Source of the DNA: Mycobacterium paraseoulense
GTDB taxonomy: Bacteria; Actinomycetota; Actinomycetes; Mycobacteriales; Mycobacteriaceae
Reading direction: 5' to 3'
Assembly (NCBI RefSeq): GCF_010731655.1
Contig: NZ_AP022619.1
Coordinates: forward strand, 3,782,001 to 3,846,000
Length of the DNA: 64,000 nt
The position numbers and the translations under genes are program-made. Of this stretch, positions 43,943 to 52,749 are shown piece by piece (positions within the stretch are counted from its first letter, which is position 1; the number at the start of each line of letters is the position of its first letter). The notes under the pieces are model-generated. The model had not been told where the DNA came from. It saw nothing but the letters and a program-made list of their open reading frames with translations, and searched no databases.

Positions 43943-44275
43943 CTATCCGGCCTTCCGGTAGGTGGCCACCGGGCCGACGCCGAGCAGGCTGCCCGCCGCC
44001 GCGGCGTCGACCTCCGAATACATGCGGGCGATGTCGACAACCGCCGTGCCCGTGCGGACCAGCTCCTGTTGAGCGGTCGTATGCAGCGCGAGGAACGCGG
44101 CGGCCTCCGCGCCGAACGCGAGGGCCGCCTGCGCCGACACCACGTCGGCCCCGGCGGGCACCAACGCCGTGGTGGAAGGAGCCGCCATCGCTCCGGCCTG
44201 CATGCCCTGCACGGCACCACGGACGACGTCGGACCCGATGGCGGCGGCGGCCGGATCGAACGACAGTGCCTGCAC
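43943..44275 (-). CDS. PE-family-like protein with type VII secretion motif
   Basis: A 110-residue protein from GTG 44275 (GAGGAG upstream). It resembles a PE domain: ALSFDPAAAAIGSDVVRG, then STTALVPAGADVVSAQAA, helices, and YSEVD at 86-90, the YxxxD/E type VII secretion signal. The length equals a PE-only protein such as PE34. No PPE or Esx partner lies beside it, which is unusual because PE proteins generally need a PPE partner. Classification by pattern only. Confidence 0.7.
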   Translation of the reverse strand: MQALSFDPAAAAIGSDVVRGAVQGMQAGAMAAPSTTALVPAGADVVSAQAALAFGAEAAAFLALHTTAQQELVRTGTAVVDIARMYSEVDAAAAGSLLGVGPVATYRKAG

Positions 44276-44469
44276 GGGTCCACTCCTCAACACATCCGAT
44301 GATCGCGTGAGAAGATAGTAGCAGTAGGCAACTATTTGCGTATGCAAAACTTTTTCTGAGAAAGAGTTAAGTGCCCCGGGTGACGGGGCGATAACAATTC
44401 CCACGTCAAGCTGGCGCGACGCGCTGAGCAAATCCCGGCGAAATCGCCCGGAAAACCTATCGTCACATC

Positions 44470-45603
44470 GTGCAACGACGAACGGCCCTCAAGCTGCCAC
44501 TGCTGCTGGCGGCAGGCACCGCGGTGGCGCGAGCACCGCGCGCCTCGGCCGAGGAGCCGGGACGCTGGTCCGCCGATCGCGCCAACCGCTGGTATCAGGC
44601 GCAGGGCTTCCTTGTCGGGTCGAACTACATCACCTCCAACGCCATCAACCAACTCGAGATGTTTCAGGCCGACAGCTACGACCCGCGCCGCATCGACACC
44701 GAGCTCGGGTGGGCCCGGTTCTACGGGCACAACACCGCCCGGGTGTTCCTCCACGATCAGTTGTGGGCCCAGGATCCGCGAGGCTTCCAAACGCGGCTTG
44801 CGCAGTTCGTCGACATCGCGGCGCGCCACCGCATCAAGCCGCTGTTCGTCTTCTTCGACTCATGCTGGGACCCGGCACCCAGAGCGGGCCGGCAGCGCGC
44901 ACCGAGGCCCGGGGTGCACAACTCCGGCTGGGTGCAGAGCCCCGGCGCCGAACGGCTCGGCGACCCGCGCTACGCCGGGATCATGCGAGACTACGTCACG
45001 GCCGTGATGACCCAGTTCCGCACCGACGACCGGATTCTCGGTTGGGATCTGTGGAACGAGCCCGACAACCCCGCGAAGCAGTATCGAAGCGTTGAGCGCA
45101 GCGACAAAGAGCAGTTGGTCGCCAACCTGCTTCCCCAGGTGTTCCGCTGGGCGCGCGCGGTCGACCCAAGTCAGCCGCTGACCAGTGGCGTGTGGCGCGG
45201 CGACTGGGGACAACCCCAGGGGCGCAGCGCAATCAGCGACATTCAGCTCGCCAACTCCGACGTGGTCACGTTCCACTCCTACGCCGAACCCGCGGGCTTC
45301 GAGTCGCGGATCGGCGAGCTCGCCCCGCTGGGTAGGCCGATCCTGTGCACCGAGTACATGGCCCGACCGCGGGGCAGCACCGTGGAGGGAATTCTGCCGG
45401 TGGCCAAGCGCCACAACGTCGGAGCCGTCAACTGGGGTCTGGTCGCCGGAAAGACGCAGACCTACTTCCCCTGGGAATCGTGGGACCACCCATACACCAC
45501 GATCCCGAAAGTCTGGTTCCACGACCTGCTCGGGCCCGATGGCCGACCCTTCCAGGATACGGAGGCCCTGACGACGCGGAAGCTGGCCGGCAGCCAGGCC
45601 TGA
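44470..45603 (+). CDS. Secreted GH5-like glycoside hydrolase
   Basis: A 377-residue TIM-barrel hydrolase of the cellulase/mannanase type. A twin-arginine-like signal (QRRTALKLPLLLAAG) ends near ASA. The acid/base is Glu197 in DLWNEPDN, and the nucleophile Glu295 in CTEYMARP. GTG 44470 is the start. It probably acts on a beta-linked glycan outside the cytoplasm; whether plant or self-derived is unknown. It has its own upstream region of about 190 bp. Confidence 0.85.
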   Translation: MQRRTALKLPLLLAAGTAVARAPRASAEEPGRWSADRANRWYQAQGFLVGSNYITSNAINQLEMFQADSYDPRRIDTELGWARFYGHNTARVFLHDQLWAQDPRGFQTRLAQFVDIAARHRIKPLFVFFDSCWDPAPRAGRQRAPRPGVHNSGWVQSPGAERLGDPRYAGIMRDYVTAVMTQFRTDDRILGWDLWNEPDNPAKQYRSVERSDKEQLVANLLPQVFRWARAVDPSQPLTSGVWRGDWGQPQGRSAISDIQLANSDVVTFHSYAEPAGFESRIGELAPLGRPILCTEYMARPRGSTVEGILPVAKRHNVGAVNWGLVAGKTQTYFPWESWDHPYTTIPKVWFHDLLGPDGRPFQDTEALTTRKLAGSQA

Positions 45604-45604
45604 G

Positions 45605-45784
45605 TCAGCGCGCCAACCGATCCGGCGCGCAATCCCCGGTTTCGGTCGGCGCGGCGGTGAGCGTCGCCGGGCTCGAGGTCGATTCGGTGTGGTGGTCAGT
45701 GCAGGCAGCACCGGTCATCACGAGCCCCGCTACAACGCCAAACCTCGTGACCGCACCAACGAGATACCCATCCAACGAAGCCAC
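45605..45784 (-). CDS. Putative small secreted protein or lipoprotein
   Basis: A 59-residue frame from GTG 45784 to TGA 45605. Hydrophobic segment YLVGAVTRFGVVAGLVMTG then AAC fits a signal peptide with a loose lipobox, followed by a Thr/Ser/Ala-rich tail ending CAPDRLAR. The stop lies 1 nt from the convergent GH5 stop. No strong ribosome site was found, so this is a moderate call. Confidence 0.4.
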   Translation of the reverse strand: MASLDGYLVGAVTRFGVVAGLVMTGAACTDHHTESTSSPATLTAAPTETGDCAPDRLAR

Positions 45785-45841
45785 GGACCGACGCTATTCG
45801 ACTGATCTGGCGAGCGATGAAATGTCCTGCACGGCAGAGAC

Positions 45842-46321
45842 TTAGGAAGCCGCGAAGTCACCCACCACGGTCATTTTGTTGCCGTCCGAGGCGGTGGCGA
45901 AGCCGCCCGCCGTGAAAGCGCAATTCACGATAATCGCCCGGTGCGGGGGGCTTTGCATCCACGAGTCGAGGGCCTGGGTGGGATTCGCCGCTGACCCGGT
46001 GCCCCAGTAGACAATCTCACCCGTGGCGGGGGTCCTGGTGTAGCCGGCATCTGCGATGCGCGTCCGCGGCGACGAGCCGTCGGAACCGATGTGCCCGCTT
46101 ATACCGGTGTGCAGCATATCGTCGGCGTGCCGCTGCGCCGCCACCCTCAAATGCGGGTCGTCTGTGAGCGGCCCGCACGGCTGGCGAAACCCGTTGACGC
46201 CGCTGTACAGCGCGGCAGCAGAATCGTCTGCGCGCGCGACGAATTCAGCAACGACGCCCGGAGCCGCCATGAGGACACTGCAAAAGGAGGAGATGGCGAC
46301 GATCGCGGCTTTCTTCGTCAT
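45842..46321 (-). CDS. Secreted CAP/SCP-domain protein
   Basis: A 159-residue secreted protein: signal AAIVAISSFCSVLMAAPGVVA, then a short CAP domain with AQRHADDMLHTG, GHIGSDGSSPRTRIADAGY, EIVYWGTG and WMQSPPHRAIIVN. CAP His and Glu residues of the cavity are present. Roles in mycobacteria are mostly unknown (lipid binding or protease-like in other taxa). ATG 46321. It is divergent from the methyltransferase gene. Confidence 0.88.
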   Translation of the reverse strand: MTKKAAIVAISSFCSVLMAAPGVVAEFVARADDSAAALYSGVNGFRQPCGPLTDDPHLRVAAQRHADDMLHTGISGHIGSDGSSPRTRIADAGYTRTPATGEIVYWGTGSAANPTQALDSWMQSPPHRAIIVNCAFTAGGFATASDGNKMTVVGDFAAS

Positions 46322-46496
46322 GTGGCCTCTTGCTGCGCGCCTGCAGTTGCCCGTGAGGCAATGCTATCCGCCTTCGACCGGGCCTGCCGAGAATCACAAG
46401 ATTCTCCTCCGTTGCAGGTGACGGTCACGGAAAATCGGATTAAGTCGATCGCGGCAAATCCGATCAGCATCAAACTGGCCTTGCTATGCTCCGGCC

Positions 46497-47339
46497 ATGG
46501 CGCTGCAGGGTCAACAGCGCGGCTTTCGTCGCCGCCTTCTGGACAAGGTCAGCGCGAAGTATGCGCAGTATGTTCACGAGTACTTATATCAACGGTTTTT
46601 CTACGGCTACTTAACGCGCAAGTTGTCCGCCGAAGATGTTCAGTTCCTCAATTACGGTTACGAAGAAGATCCACCGATGGGCGTTGCGCTTTCGCCCTCC
46701 GACGAGCCGAACCGGTATTTCATCCAGCTTTATCACCGCACGGCGGCTCAGGTAGACCTCCGCGGTAAGGACGTGCTGGAGGTCGGTTGCGGTCACGGCG
46801 GCGGCGCCTCCTACCTCACCCGCACCCTGCACCCGGCGTCATACACGGGACTGGATTTGAACTCGGCCGGTGTCGCCTTTTGCCGGCGAAGGCACAATGT
46901 GGCCGGCCTCGAATTTTTGCAAGGCGACGCCGAGAACTTGCCATTCCCCGACCAATCCTTCGACGCCGTGATCAATATCGAATCGTCACACCTTTACTCT
47001 CAGTTTCCCCGATTCCTCACCGAGGTGGTACGTGTGCTTCGCCCCGGCGGTCATTTTCTCTACGCCGATTTCCGCCTCACCGAGGGTACTGGCGCCTGGG
47101 AGGCACAATTAGCCGAAGCGCCGATGCGGCTTCTCTCGCAGCGGGTGATCAATCCAGAAATCATGCGCGGGATGGAGAAGAACTCACAGTGGTGGGTGAC
47201 GGTGGTCAACGCACTTGTGCCCGCCTTCGCGCGCAGCTTCGCCGTCACCCGCGGCTACCGATTCGTATGGGATACGTACCAGGGTCTGCAAAGTGGCGGC
47301 ACCATGGAATACCGGATGTACTGCTTTGCTAAGGCATGA
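46497..47339 (+). CDS. SAM-dependent methyltransferase of the phthiotriol dimycocerosate / GPL methyltransferase family
   Basis: A 280-residue class I methyltransferase closely patterned on Rv2952: [31 protein letters not shown], motif [14 protein letters not shown] (about 95-107), [30 protein letters not shown] and [10 protein letters not shown] at the end. Rv2952-type enzymes O-methylate the diol of phthiocerol lipids, and related ones act on glycopeptidolipids. The lipid substrate here is unknown since no PDIM or GPL cluster is adjacent. ATG 46497. It stops 20 bp short of the tRNA 3' end. Confidence 0.85.
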   Translation: MALQGQQRGFRRRLLDKVSAKYAQYVHEYLYQRFFYGYLTRKLSAEDVQFLNYGYEEDPPMGVALSPSDEPNRYFIQLYHRTAAQVDLRGKDVLEVGCGHGGGASYLTRTLHPASYTGLDLNSAGVAFCRRRHNVAGLEFLQGDAENLPFPDQSFDAVINIESSHLYSQFPRFLTEVVRVLRPGGHFLYADFRLTEGTGAWEAQLAEAPMRLLSQRVINPEIMRGMEKNSQWWVTVVNALVPAFARSFAVTRGYRFVWDTYQGLQSGGTMEYRMYCFAKA

Positions 47340-47359
47340 TCCCGCGTTGCAGTCAGTTT

Positions 47360-47449
47360 TGGCGGTGGCGGAGGGATTTGAACCCTCGGACGGTGTTAGC
47401 CGTCACACGCTTTCGAGGCGTGCTCCTTAGGCCGCTCGGACACGCCACC
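47360..47449 (-). tRNA. tRNA-Ser (anticodon CGA)
   Basis: On the minus strand the acceptor arm GGTGGCG pairs with CGCCACC, followed by discriminator G and an encoded CCA (47360-47362). The anticodon arm is CACGC-CTCGAAA-GCGTG with CGA; a long variable arm (GACGG/CCGTC) and the T-loop GGTTCAAATCC are typical of serine tRNA. It reads TCG codons. tRNA-Ser genes are frequent integration sites. Confidence 0.95.
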
Positions 47450-47478
47450 GCCGAGCAGCTTACCGAACCGTCGGCCTC

Positions 47479-47940
47479 TTACCCCAATCGCTGGCGGGCG
47501 AAGAACGCCTCCAGCGGTGCGGCGCACTCTTTGGCGAGGACGCCGCCGCGCACTTGCGGCCGATGGTTGAGCCGCCGATCGCGGACCACGTCCCACAGCG
47601 ATCCGACCGCGCCCGTTTTGGGCTCCCACGCGCCGAACACCAGTCGGCCGATGCGCGCCAGGACGAGCGCGCCGGCGCACATGGTGCATGGTTCGACGGT
47701 AACGGCCAGCGTGGCCCCCTCCAGCCGCCAGCCGTCGCCGAGCGCGCCGGCAGCCGCGCGCAGCGCGAGGATCTCGGCATGCGCGGTGGGATCGCCCAGG
47801 GCTTCCCGGGCATTGACCGCACGGGCCAGCTCGGTTCCGTCGGCGCCAACGACCACCGCACCGATCGGCACGTCGCGGGGGCCCGCAGTCGCGGCGACCG
47901 CCAGCGCGGCGCGGATCAGGTCGTCGTCGCTTGCGATCAC
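47479..47940 (-). CDS. tadA: tRNA-specific adenosine deaminase TadA (Rv3752c-like)
   Basis: A 153-residue deaminase that makes inosine at the wobble position of tRNA-Arg. Zinc-site motifs are His54-Ala-Glu56 (PTAHAEILALRAAAG) and PCTMCAG with Cys85 and Cys88. GTG 47940 is preferred: an ATG at 47985 lies inside a tandem DNA repeat and would add 15 unnatural residues. Length agrees with Rv3752c. The next upstream gene is its usual partner (48079). Confidence 0.9.
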   Translation of the reverse strand: MIASDDDLIRAALAVAATAGPRDVPIGAVVVGADGTELARAVNAREALGDPTAHAEILALRAAAGALGDGWRLEGATLAVTVEPCTMCAGALVLARIGRLVFGAWEPKTGAVGSLWDVVRDRRLNHRPQVRGGVLAKECAAPLEAFFARQRLG

Positions 47941-47958
47941 CGACCGCGGCTGCTGGCG

Positions 47959-48042
47959 GCGACCCGCTTCGCCCGGCTGCGTCATTCGTGGCGACCCGCT
48001 TCGCCCGGCTGCGTCATTCGTGGCGACCCGCTGCGCCCGGCT
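47959..48042. repeat. 32-bp tandem direct repeat, about 2.6 copies
   Basis: Units at 47959-47990 and 47991-48022 are identical, and a partial third unit follows from 48023 with one change early on. The unit begins GCGACCCGCTTCGCCCGGCT. It lies between the tadA coding start and the 3' end of the partner gene, i.e. in intergenic DNA of that operon. Confidence 0.85.
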
Positions 48043-48078
48043 CCGCCGCGCTTGCGATCGCCACCACCGGCCTCGCGA

Positions 48079-48600
48079 TCACCGACCGATGCGGTCGATC
48101 ACGGCCGACAGCTGGTCGGCGAAGCCCATCTCCCGGGCGATACGGCCGAGCTGCTCGTCCGCGTACAGGTCGGCCTCGTCGAGGATGACGCCCAGGACCG
48201 CCTCGGGCAGCCCGATGTCGGACAGCAACCCGAGGTCGCCCTCCTCGAAGGGATCGGAATCCTCCAGGTCCTCGGGGTCGATGTCGGCATCCAGCTTGTC
48301 GAGGACCTCGGCGGCGATGTCGTAGTCCAACGCGGCGGTGGCGTCCGACAACAGCAGCCGCGTCCCCGACGGCGCGGGGCGCACAATCACAAAGAACTCG
48401 TCGTCCACGTCGAGCAGCCCGAACACGGCGCCGGCGCTGCGCAACTCCCGCAGTTCCGTCTCGGCGGCCTTGAGGCTCGTCAGCGATTTCCGGGCCATCG
48501 GGGCACACCGCCACTGGCCCTCCTCGCGCACAACCGCTACGCCGAAACCATCCGGCGTATCGGCGGACAGGCCTTGGGCAGGGGCCCGTTGTGCTCCCAT
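48079..48600 (-). CDS. tRNA adenosine deaminase-associated protein (Rv3753c-like)
   Basis: A 173-residue acidic protein found next to tadA across actinobacteria. Recognisable by [46 protein letters not shown] and a C-terminal stretch with [30 protein letters not shown]. Role undefined; the partnership with TadA is by conservation of context. ATG 48600. It is divergent from tyrA. Confidence 0.9.
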   Translation of the reverse strand: MGAQRAPAQGLSADTPDGFGVAVVREEGQWRCAPMARKSLTSLKAAETELRELRSAGAVFGLLDVDDEFFVIVRPAPSGTRLLLSDATAALDYDIAAEVLDKLDADIDPEDLEDSDPFEEGDLGLLSDIGLPEAVLGVILDEADLYADEQLGRIAREMGFADQLSAVIDRIGR

Positions 48601-48703
48601 GGCCGCTTACGGTAGTCGCAGACCAGCCCCCGTGACCAGATGGAGCCGGACACGGCAGCATCTGGACGCAGCATCGCCGCCGGGTTATGCCAACCTTGCT
48701 TTT

Positions 48704-49675
48704 GTGGCTCGCCCTTTTTCTCAACCACCGGTATGCGTGCTCGGGCTGGGGCTGATCGGGGGCTCGATCATGCGGGCCGCCACGGCGGCCGGCCGGGAAG
48801 TGTTCGGCTACAACCGGTCGGTGGAGGGCGCGCACGGGGCCGCCGCCGACGGTTTCGACGCCACCACCGACCTCACCGCGACATTGACCCGCGCCGCCCA
48901 GACCGACGCGCTGATCGTGCTGGCGGTACCGATGCCGGCGATGGCCGGCATGCTCGCCCACATCGGCGAACTGGCCCCGGCCTGCCCGTTGACCGACGTC
49001 ACCAGCGTCAAACGGGCGGTGCTCGACGAGGTCGTAGCGGCCGGTCTGCGGCAGCGTTTCGTCGGCGGCCACCCGATGACCGGCACCGCGCATTCCGGTT
49101 GGGCCGCCGGTAACCCCCACCTGTTCACCAGGGCGCCGTGGGTGGTCAGCGTGGACGACCACGTCGACCCGACGGTGTGGTCCATGGTGATGACGCTGGC
49201 GCTGGATTGCGGCGCGGTGGTGGTGCCGGCCAAGTCCGACGACCACGACGCCGCGGCGGCGGCCATCTCGCACCTGCCGCACCTGCTCGCCGAGGCGCTG
49301 GCGGTCATCGCGGGAGACGTCCCTCTGGCCTTCGCGCTGGCCGCCGGCTCGTTCCGGGACGGGACGCGGGTGGCAGCGACCGCCCCGGACCTGGTACGCG
49401 CGATGTGTGAGGGCAACTCCGACCAGCTGGTGCCGACGGCCGACCGGGTCATCGAATTGCTGAGCCGGGCTCGCGAGTCGCTGGCCGGGCACAATTCGGT
49501 GGCCGAGCTTGTCGAGGCCGGGCACGCGGCGCGGACGCGCTACGACAGCTTCCCGCGTTCCGACATCTTCCACGTCGTCATCGGCACGGAGAACTGGCGC
49601 GAGGAGTTGGCCGCCGCCGGCCGGGCGGGCGGGGTGATCAGATCCGCTCTGCCAAGCCTGGATAGTCCACGATGA
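48704..49675 (+). CDS. tyrA: Prephenate dehydrogenase TyrA
   Basis: A 323-residue NAD-dependent prephenate dehydrogenase of tyrosine biosynthesis. The cofactor motif [10 protein letters not shown] begins near residue 12; [10 protein letters not shown] and [13 protein letters not shown] carry catalytic-region residues, with [20 protein letters not shown] helical dimer part. GTG 48704 chosen; a slightly later start is possible as Rv3754 is a little shorter. No ACT domain. The 3' end overlaps the convergent Rv3755c-like gene by 38 nt. Confidence 0.92.
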   Translation: MARPFSQPPVCVLGLGLIGGSIMRAATAAGREVFGYNRSVEGAHGAAADGFDATTDLTATLTRAAQTDALIVLAVPMPAMAGMLAHIGELAPACPLTDVTSVKRAVLDEVVAAGLRQRFVGGHPMTGTAHSGWAAGNPHLFTRAPWVVSVDDHVDPTVWSMVMTLALDCGAVVVPAKSDDHDAAAAAISHLPHLLAEALAVIAGDVPLAFALAAGSFRDGTRVAATAPDLVRAMCEGNSDQLVPTADRVIELLSRARESLAGHNSVAELVEAGHAARTRYDSFPRSDIFHVVIGTENWREELAAAGRAGGVIRSALPSLDSPR

Positions 49676-50237
49676 ACCCCTCTTCGTCGACGCTCACCGT
49701 GGTGTCGGCGACCGGGGAGCGCAGTTTGATGCCGTCGGCGCCGCCCGAGCTGGTGTAGCTGACGACTTCCGGAGTGATCGACATCTCGGGCAGGTTGACG
49801 TACACCACCGGCAACGTGACCGGGTCTGCCCGTTCATGGAGGCCGAGCCGCCGGATGGGTAGCGCGTTGAAGAACGGGCTGAACACCACGTCGCAGTCGA
49901 GGGCACCTTGGTAGGCCGCGCGACGCTCGCCCTGATGGTCGGTGACCAGCCACATGTTCTCTTCGTCACGGGCGATCGACAGCACGCGTTCCCGCTCGGC
50001 CAGCGTGACCGTCATCCCGAGCCGCTTGGTGGCGCCGGTCTCGTCGGTCTGCAGGTCGTAGTACGCGCCGAATGCCGGGTTGGTTGCGGTGGCTGCGGCC
50101 ACGATGCGGCCGTTGGCCTTGATTCTCTTGCCGGACACCTGGATTCGTACCGATTCCATCCGCGATACGTCCTGTGCACGCCAGGTGAGCATCGCCTGCC
50201 ACACGCGCCGAGTCGAATCAGAGGAATCTGCGTTCAC
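49638..50237 (-). CDS. Rv3755c-like conserved protein (putative glycolipid-binding domain)
   Basis: A 199-residue protein with [59 protein letters not shown] and [19 protein letters not shown], consistent with the putative glycolipid-binding (PF06475-type) beta-barrel. Function unproven. It is the last gene of the proXVWZ run; its start overlaps the proZ stop by 4 nt. The same order is found in M. tuberculosis. Confidence 0.8.
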   Translation of the reverse strand: MNADSSDSTRRVWQAMLTWRAQDVSRMESVRIQVSGKRIKANGRIVAAATATNPAFGAYYDLQTDETGATKRLGMTVTLAERERVLSIARDEENMWLVTDHQGERRAAYQGALDCDVVFSPFFNALPIRRLGLHERADPVTLPVVYVNLPEMSITPEVVSYTSSGGADGIKLRSPVADTTVSVDEEGFIVDYPGLAERI

Positions 50238-50965
50238 TCATCTACCGTAAATCGTGGCCGCCAACCGTGACGTACCTGCCCGGTCCTCACCCCTCGGGCG
50301 GCCTTGCGCAGCCGGCCGGTGCCCGGGACCGACGCCCACACCGTCAACGCCAGCAGCCCGTCGAGCGCGAGCGCCAACGCGGCCACCATCAAGGCGCCGA
50401 CCAGGGCGAGGTGAAACTCGCGCTCCTTGATTCCGTCGATCAGGTACCTGCCCAGGCCGCCGAGGCTGGCGTAGGCCGCGACCGTCGCGGTGGCGACCAC
50501 CTGCAGCGTCGCGCTGCGCAACCCGCCCAGGATCAACGGCAGCGCGTTGCGCGCCTCCACCCGCACCACCTGGGCCTCCGTCATGCCCATCGCCCGGGCG
50601 GCGTCGACCACGGCCGGCTCGACACTGGCGATGCCCGCATACGTGCCGGCCAGCAGCGCCGGGACACCCAGCAGCATCAGGGCGACCAGCGGCGGCCCCA
50701 GGCCCAGCCCGAACATCAGAGTCCCGAGCAGCAGCACGCCCAGCGTCGGCAGCGCCCGCAACCCGTTGACCGCGCCCACCACCAGCAGGGTGCCGCGGCC
50801 GGTGTGCCCGATGATCAGCCCGGCCGGGACGGCGATCAGGGCCGAGGCGCCCACGGCGGCGGCCGTGTACTCGAGATGCTCCAAGACGCGCGCCGCCAGC
50901 CCGACCGGGCCGGTCCAGTTGTCGAGGGTCAACAGGTAGGCGACGGCCCGCTGCACGAAGTTCAT
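50234..50965 (-). CDS. proZ: Osmoprotectant ABC transporter permease ProZ
   Basis: A 243-residue inner-membrane permease, about six helices, with the ABC permease EAA-like loop (GMTEAQVVRVEARNALPLILGGLR). ATG 50965 chosen because it overlaps the proW stop (ATGA). It forms the translocation pore with ProW for glycine betaine/choline-type osmolytes. Orthologue of Rv3756c. Confidence 0.92.
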   Translation of the reverse strand: MNFVQRAVAYLLTLDNWTGPVGLAARVLEHLEYTAAAVGASALIAVPAGLIIGHTGRGTLLVVGAVNGLRALPTLGVLLLGTLMFGLGLGPPLVALMLLGVPALLAGTYAGIASVEPAVVDAARAMGMTEAQVVRVEARNALPLILGGLRSATLQVVATATVAAYASLGGLGRYLIDGIKEREFHLALVGALMVAALALALDGLLALTVWASVPGTGRLRKAARGVRTGQVRHGWRPRFTVDE

Positions 50966-51648
50966 CGCGCGCCGCCCACGATGGGGGCCACCACCGACCG
51001 TCGGCGCGCGGTGCGCCCCGTGCGCTCCCACGGCGTGGCCAGCCGGCCGGCCACCACGATCAGCGCGTCGATGACGACCGCCAGCACGAACAGCGCGATG
51101 ATGCCCGCGAGGATCTGGTCGCTCTTGTTGGTCTGGTAGCCCTCGGTGAACCAGGCGCCCAGGCCGCCGATGCCGATCACCGAACCCACCGAGACCATCG
51201 CGATGTTGGTGACCACCACCACCCGCAACCCGGCCACCAGCACCGGGATAGACAGCGGCAGTTCGACTTTCAGCATGCGGGCGATCCGCGAGTAGCCGAC
51301 CGCGGTGGCGGCGTCGCGCACCTGGGCCGGCACCGCGTCCAGCGCTTCGAGCACCGCCCGCACCAGCAGCGCCGCGGTGTAGGCGGTCAGCGCGATCATG
51401 ACATTGGCCTCGTCGAGGATGCGGGTCCCGATGATCGTCGGCAAGACCACGAACAGCGCCAGCGACGGGATGGTGAACACGACGCTCGCGGCCGCCGTCG
51501 TCAGCCGGCGCGCCACCGGTGCGCGCCGCACCGCCGCCCCCAGCGGGACCGCGACCGCCAGGCCGATCAGCACCGGCACCAACGACAGGCGCAGATGGAT
51601 GACGGTCAGCGCCCAGGCGTCGTCGAGGTGGGTGAGCAGGTAGTGCAT
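50962..51648 (-). CDS. proW: Osmoprotectant ABC transporter permease ProW
   Basis: A 228-residue permease with several hydrophobic helices and the EAA loop DAATAVGYSRIARMLKVELPLSIPVLVAGLR. ATG 51648, 12 bp after the proV stop. The partner of ProZ. Orthologue of Rv3757c. Confidence 0.92.
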   Translation of the reverse strand: MHYLLTHLDDAWALTVIHLRLSLVPVLIGLAVAVPLGAAVRRAPVARRLTTAAASVVFTIPSLALFVVLPTIIGTRILDEANVMIALTAYTAALLVRAVLEALDAVPAQVRDAATAVGYSRIARMLKVELPLSIPVLVAGLRVVVVTNIAMVSVGSVIGIGGLGAWFTEGYQTNKSDQILAGIIALFVLAVVIDALIVVAGRLATPWERTGRTARRRSVVAPIVGGAR

Positions 51649-51660
51649 GCGAATTCCCCG

Positions 51661-52749
51661 TCAGGTCCTTCGCCGGGTTTCCACCGCGGCCAGCACGTCG
51701 CCGGCCAGCACACCGCCGATGACCCTGCCCCCGTCGTCGACCGCGACGCCCACGCCCGACGGCGATGACAGCGCCGCGTCGAGCGCGTGACTGAGATTCC
51801 CGCGGGGCCGAAACAACGAGCCGATGCCACTCATGCTGTCGGACAGTGACGCACCGGCTCGATGCCGGCGCAGCCCTTCGCTGTCAATCCAGCCAAGCGG
51901 CGCGCCCGCACCGTCGACCACCACCGCCCAGCCGTCGGGTGGGGTGGCGGGCAGGTCGTCCGCCGGTATCCGCTCGACGTCGTGCAGCGGTAGGCCCGTC
52001 GCGTCGATGAGTTGTAACCACCGATAGCCGCGGCCCAGGCCGATGAACCTGGCCACGAAGTCGTTGGCGGGCCGCGAGAGCAGCCGCGCGGGTTCGTCGT
52101 ACTGCTGCAACGAGCCCGCCCGAAAGACCGCGACCTGGTCGGCGAGCTTGAGCGCTTCGTCGATGTCGTGCGTGACGAAGACGATCGTCTTCCGCAATTC
52201 GCTTTGCAGGCGCAGAATTTCGTTCTGCAGCTCGAGACGGACCACGGGGTCGACGGCCGAGAACGGCTCGTCCATCAACAGGATGGGCGGGTCGGCGGCC
52301 AGTGCACGCGCCACGCCGACGCGTTGTTGCTCGCCACCGGAGAGCTGCGCGGGGTAGCGGGTGGCCAGCTTGGTGTCGAGCCCAACGCGTTCGAGCACCT
52401 CATAGGCGGCGGCGCGGGCCGCCCGGCGGGACTGCCCTTTCAGCACCGGAACCGTTGCGACGTTGTCGATCACCCGCAGGTGCGGCATCAGGCCGGCGTG
52501 CTGGATGACATAGCCGATGCCCAGGCGCAGGCGCACCGGGTCGAGGGTGGACACATCCACACCGTCGACGGTGATGGCGCCGGACGTGGGTTCGATCATG
52601 CGATTGACCATGCGCAGCGCCGTGGTCTTACCGCTGCCCGACGAGCCGACGAAGACGGTCAACTTCCCATTCGGGATCACCAGGGTCAACCGGTCGACCG
52701 CGGTGGTTCCGTCGGCGAAGGCCTTGCTCACCTCGTTGAAGACGATCAT
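51661..52749 (-). CDS. proV: Osmoprotectant ABC transporter ATP-binding protein ProV
   Basis: A 362-residue ATPase. Walker A is GSSGSGKTT (35-43), signature LSGGEQQRV, Walker B ILLMDEPFSAVD and H-loop VTHD. The C-terminal third (from about 245) is CBS-domain-like, probably sensing ionic strength. ATG 52749 overlaps the proX stop (ATGA). Orthologue of Rv3758c. Confidence 0.93.
   Translation of the reverse strand: MIVFNEVSKAFADGTTAVDRLTLVIPNGKLTVFVGSSGSGKTTALRMVNRMIEPTSGAITVDGVDVSTLDPVRLRLGIGYVIQHAGLMPHLRVIDNVATVPVLKGQSRRAARAAAYEVLERVGLDTKLATRYPAQLSGGEQQRVGVARALAADPPILLMDEPFSAVDPVVRLELQNEILRLQSELRKTIVFVTHDIDEALKLADQVAVFRAGSLQQYDEPARLLSRPANDFVARFIGLGRGYRWLQLIDATGLPLHDVERIPADDLPATPPDGWAVVVDGAGAPLGWIDSEGLRRHRAGASLSDSMSGIGSLFRPRGNLSHALDAALSSPSGVGVAVDDGGRVIGGVLAGDVLAAVETRRRT

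Noticed and set aside
44330..44380. Short AT-rich near-palindromes between the PE-like and GH5 genes
   Set aside because: Arms of 5 bp only; likely promoter AT-richness rather than a defined site.
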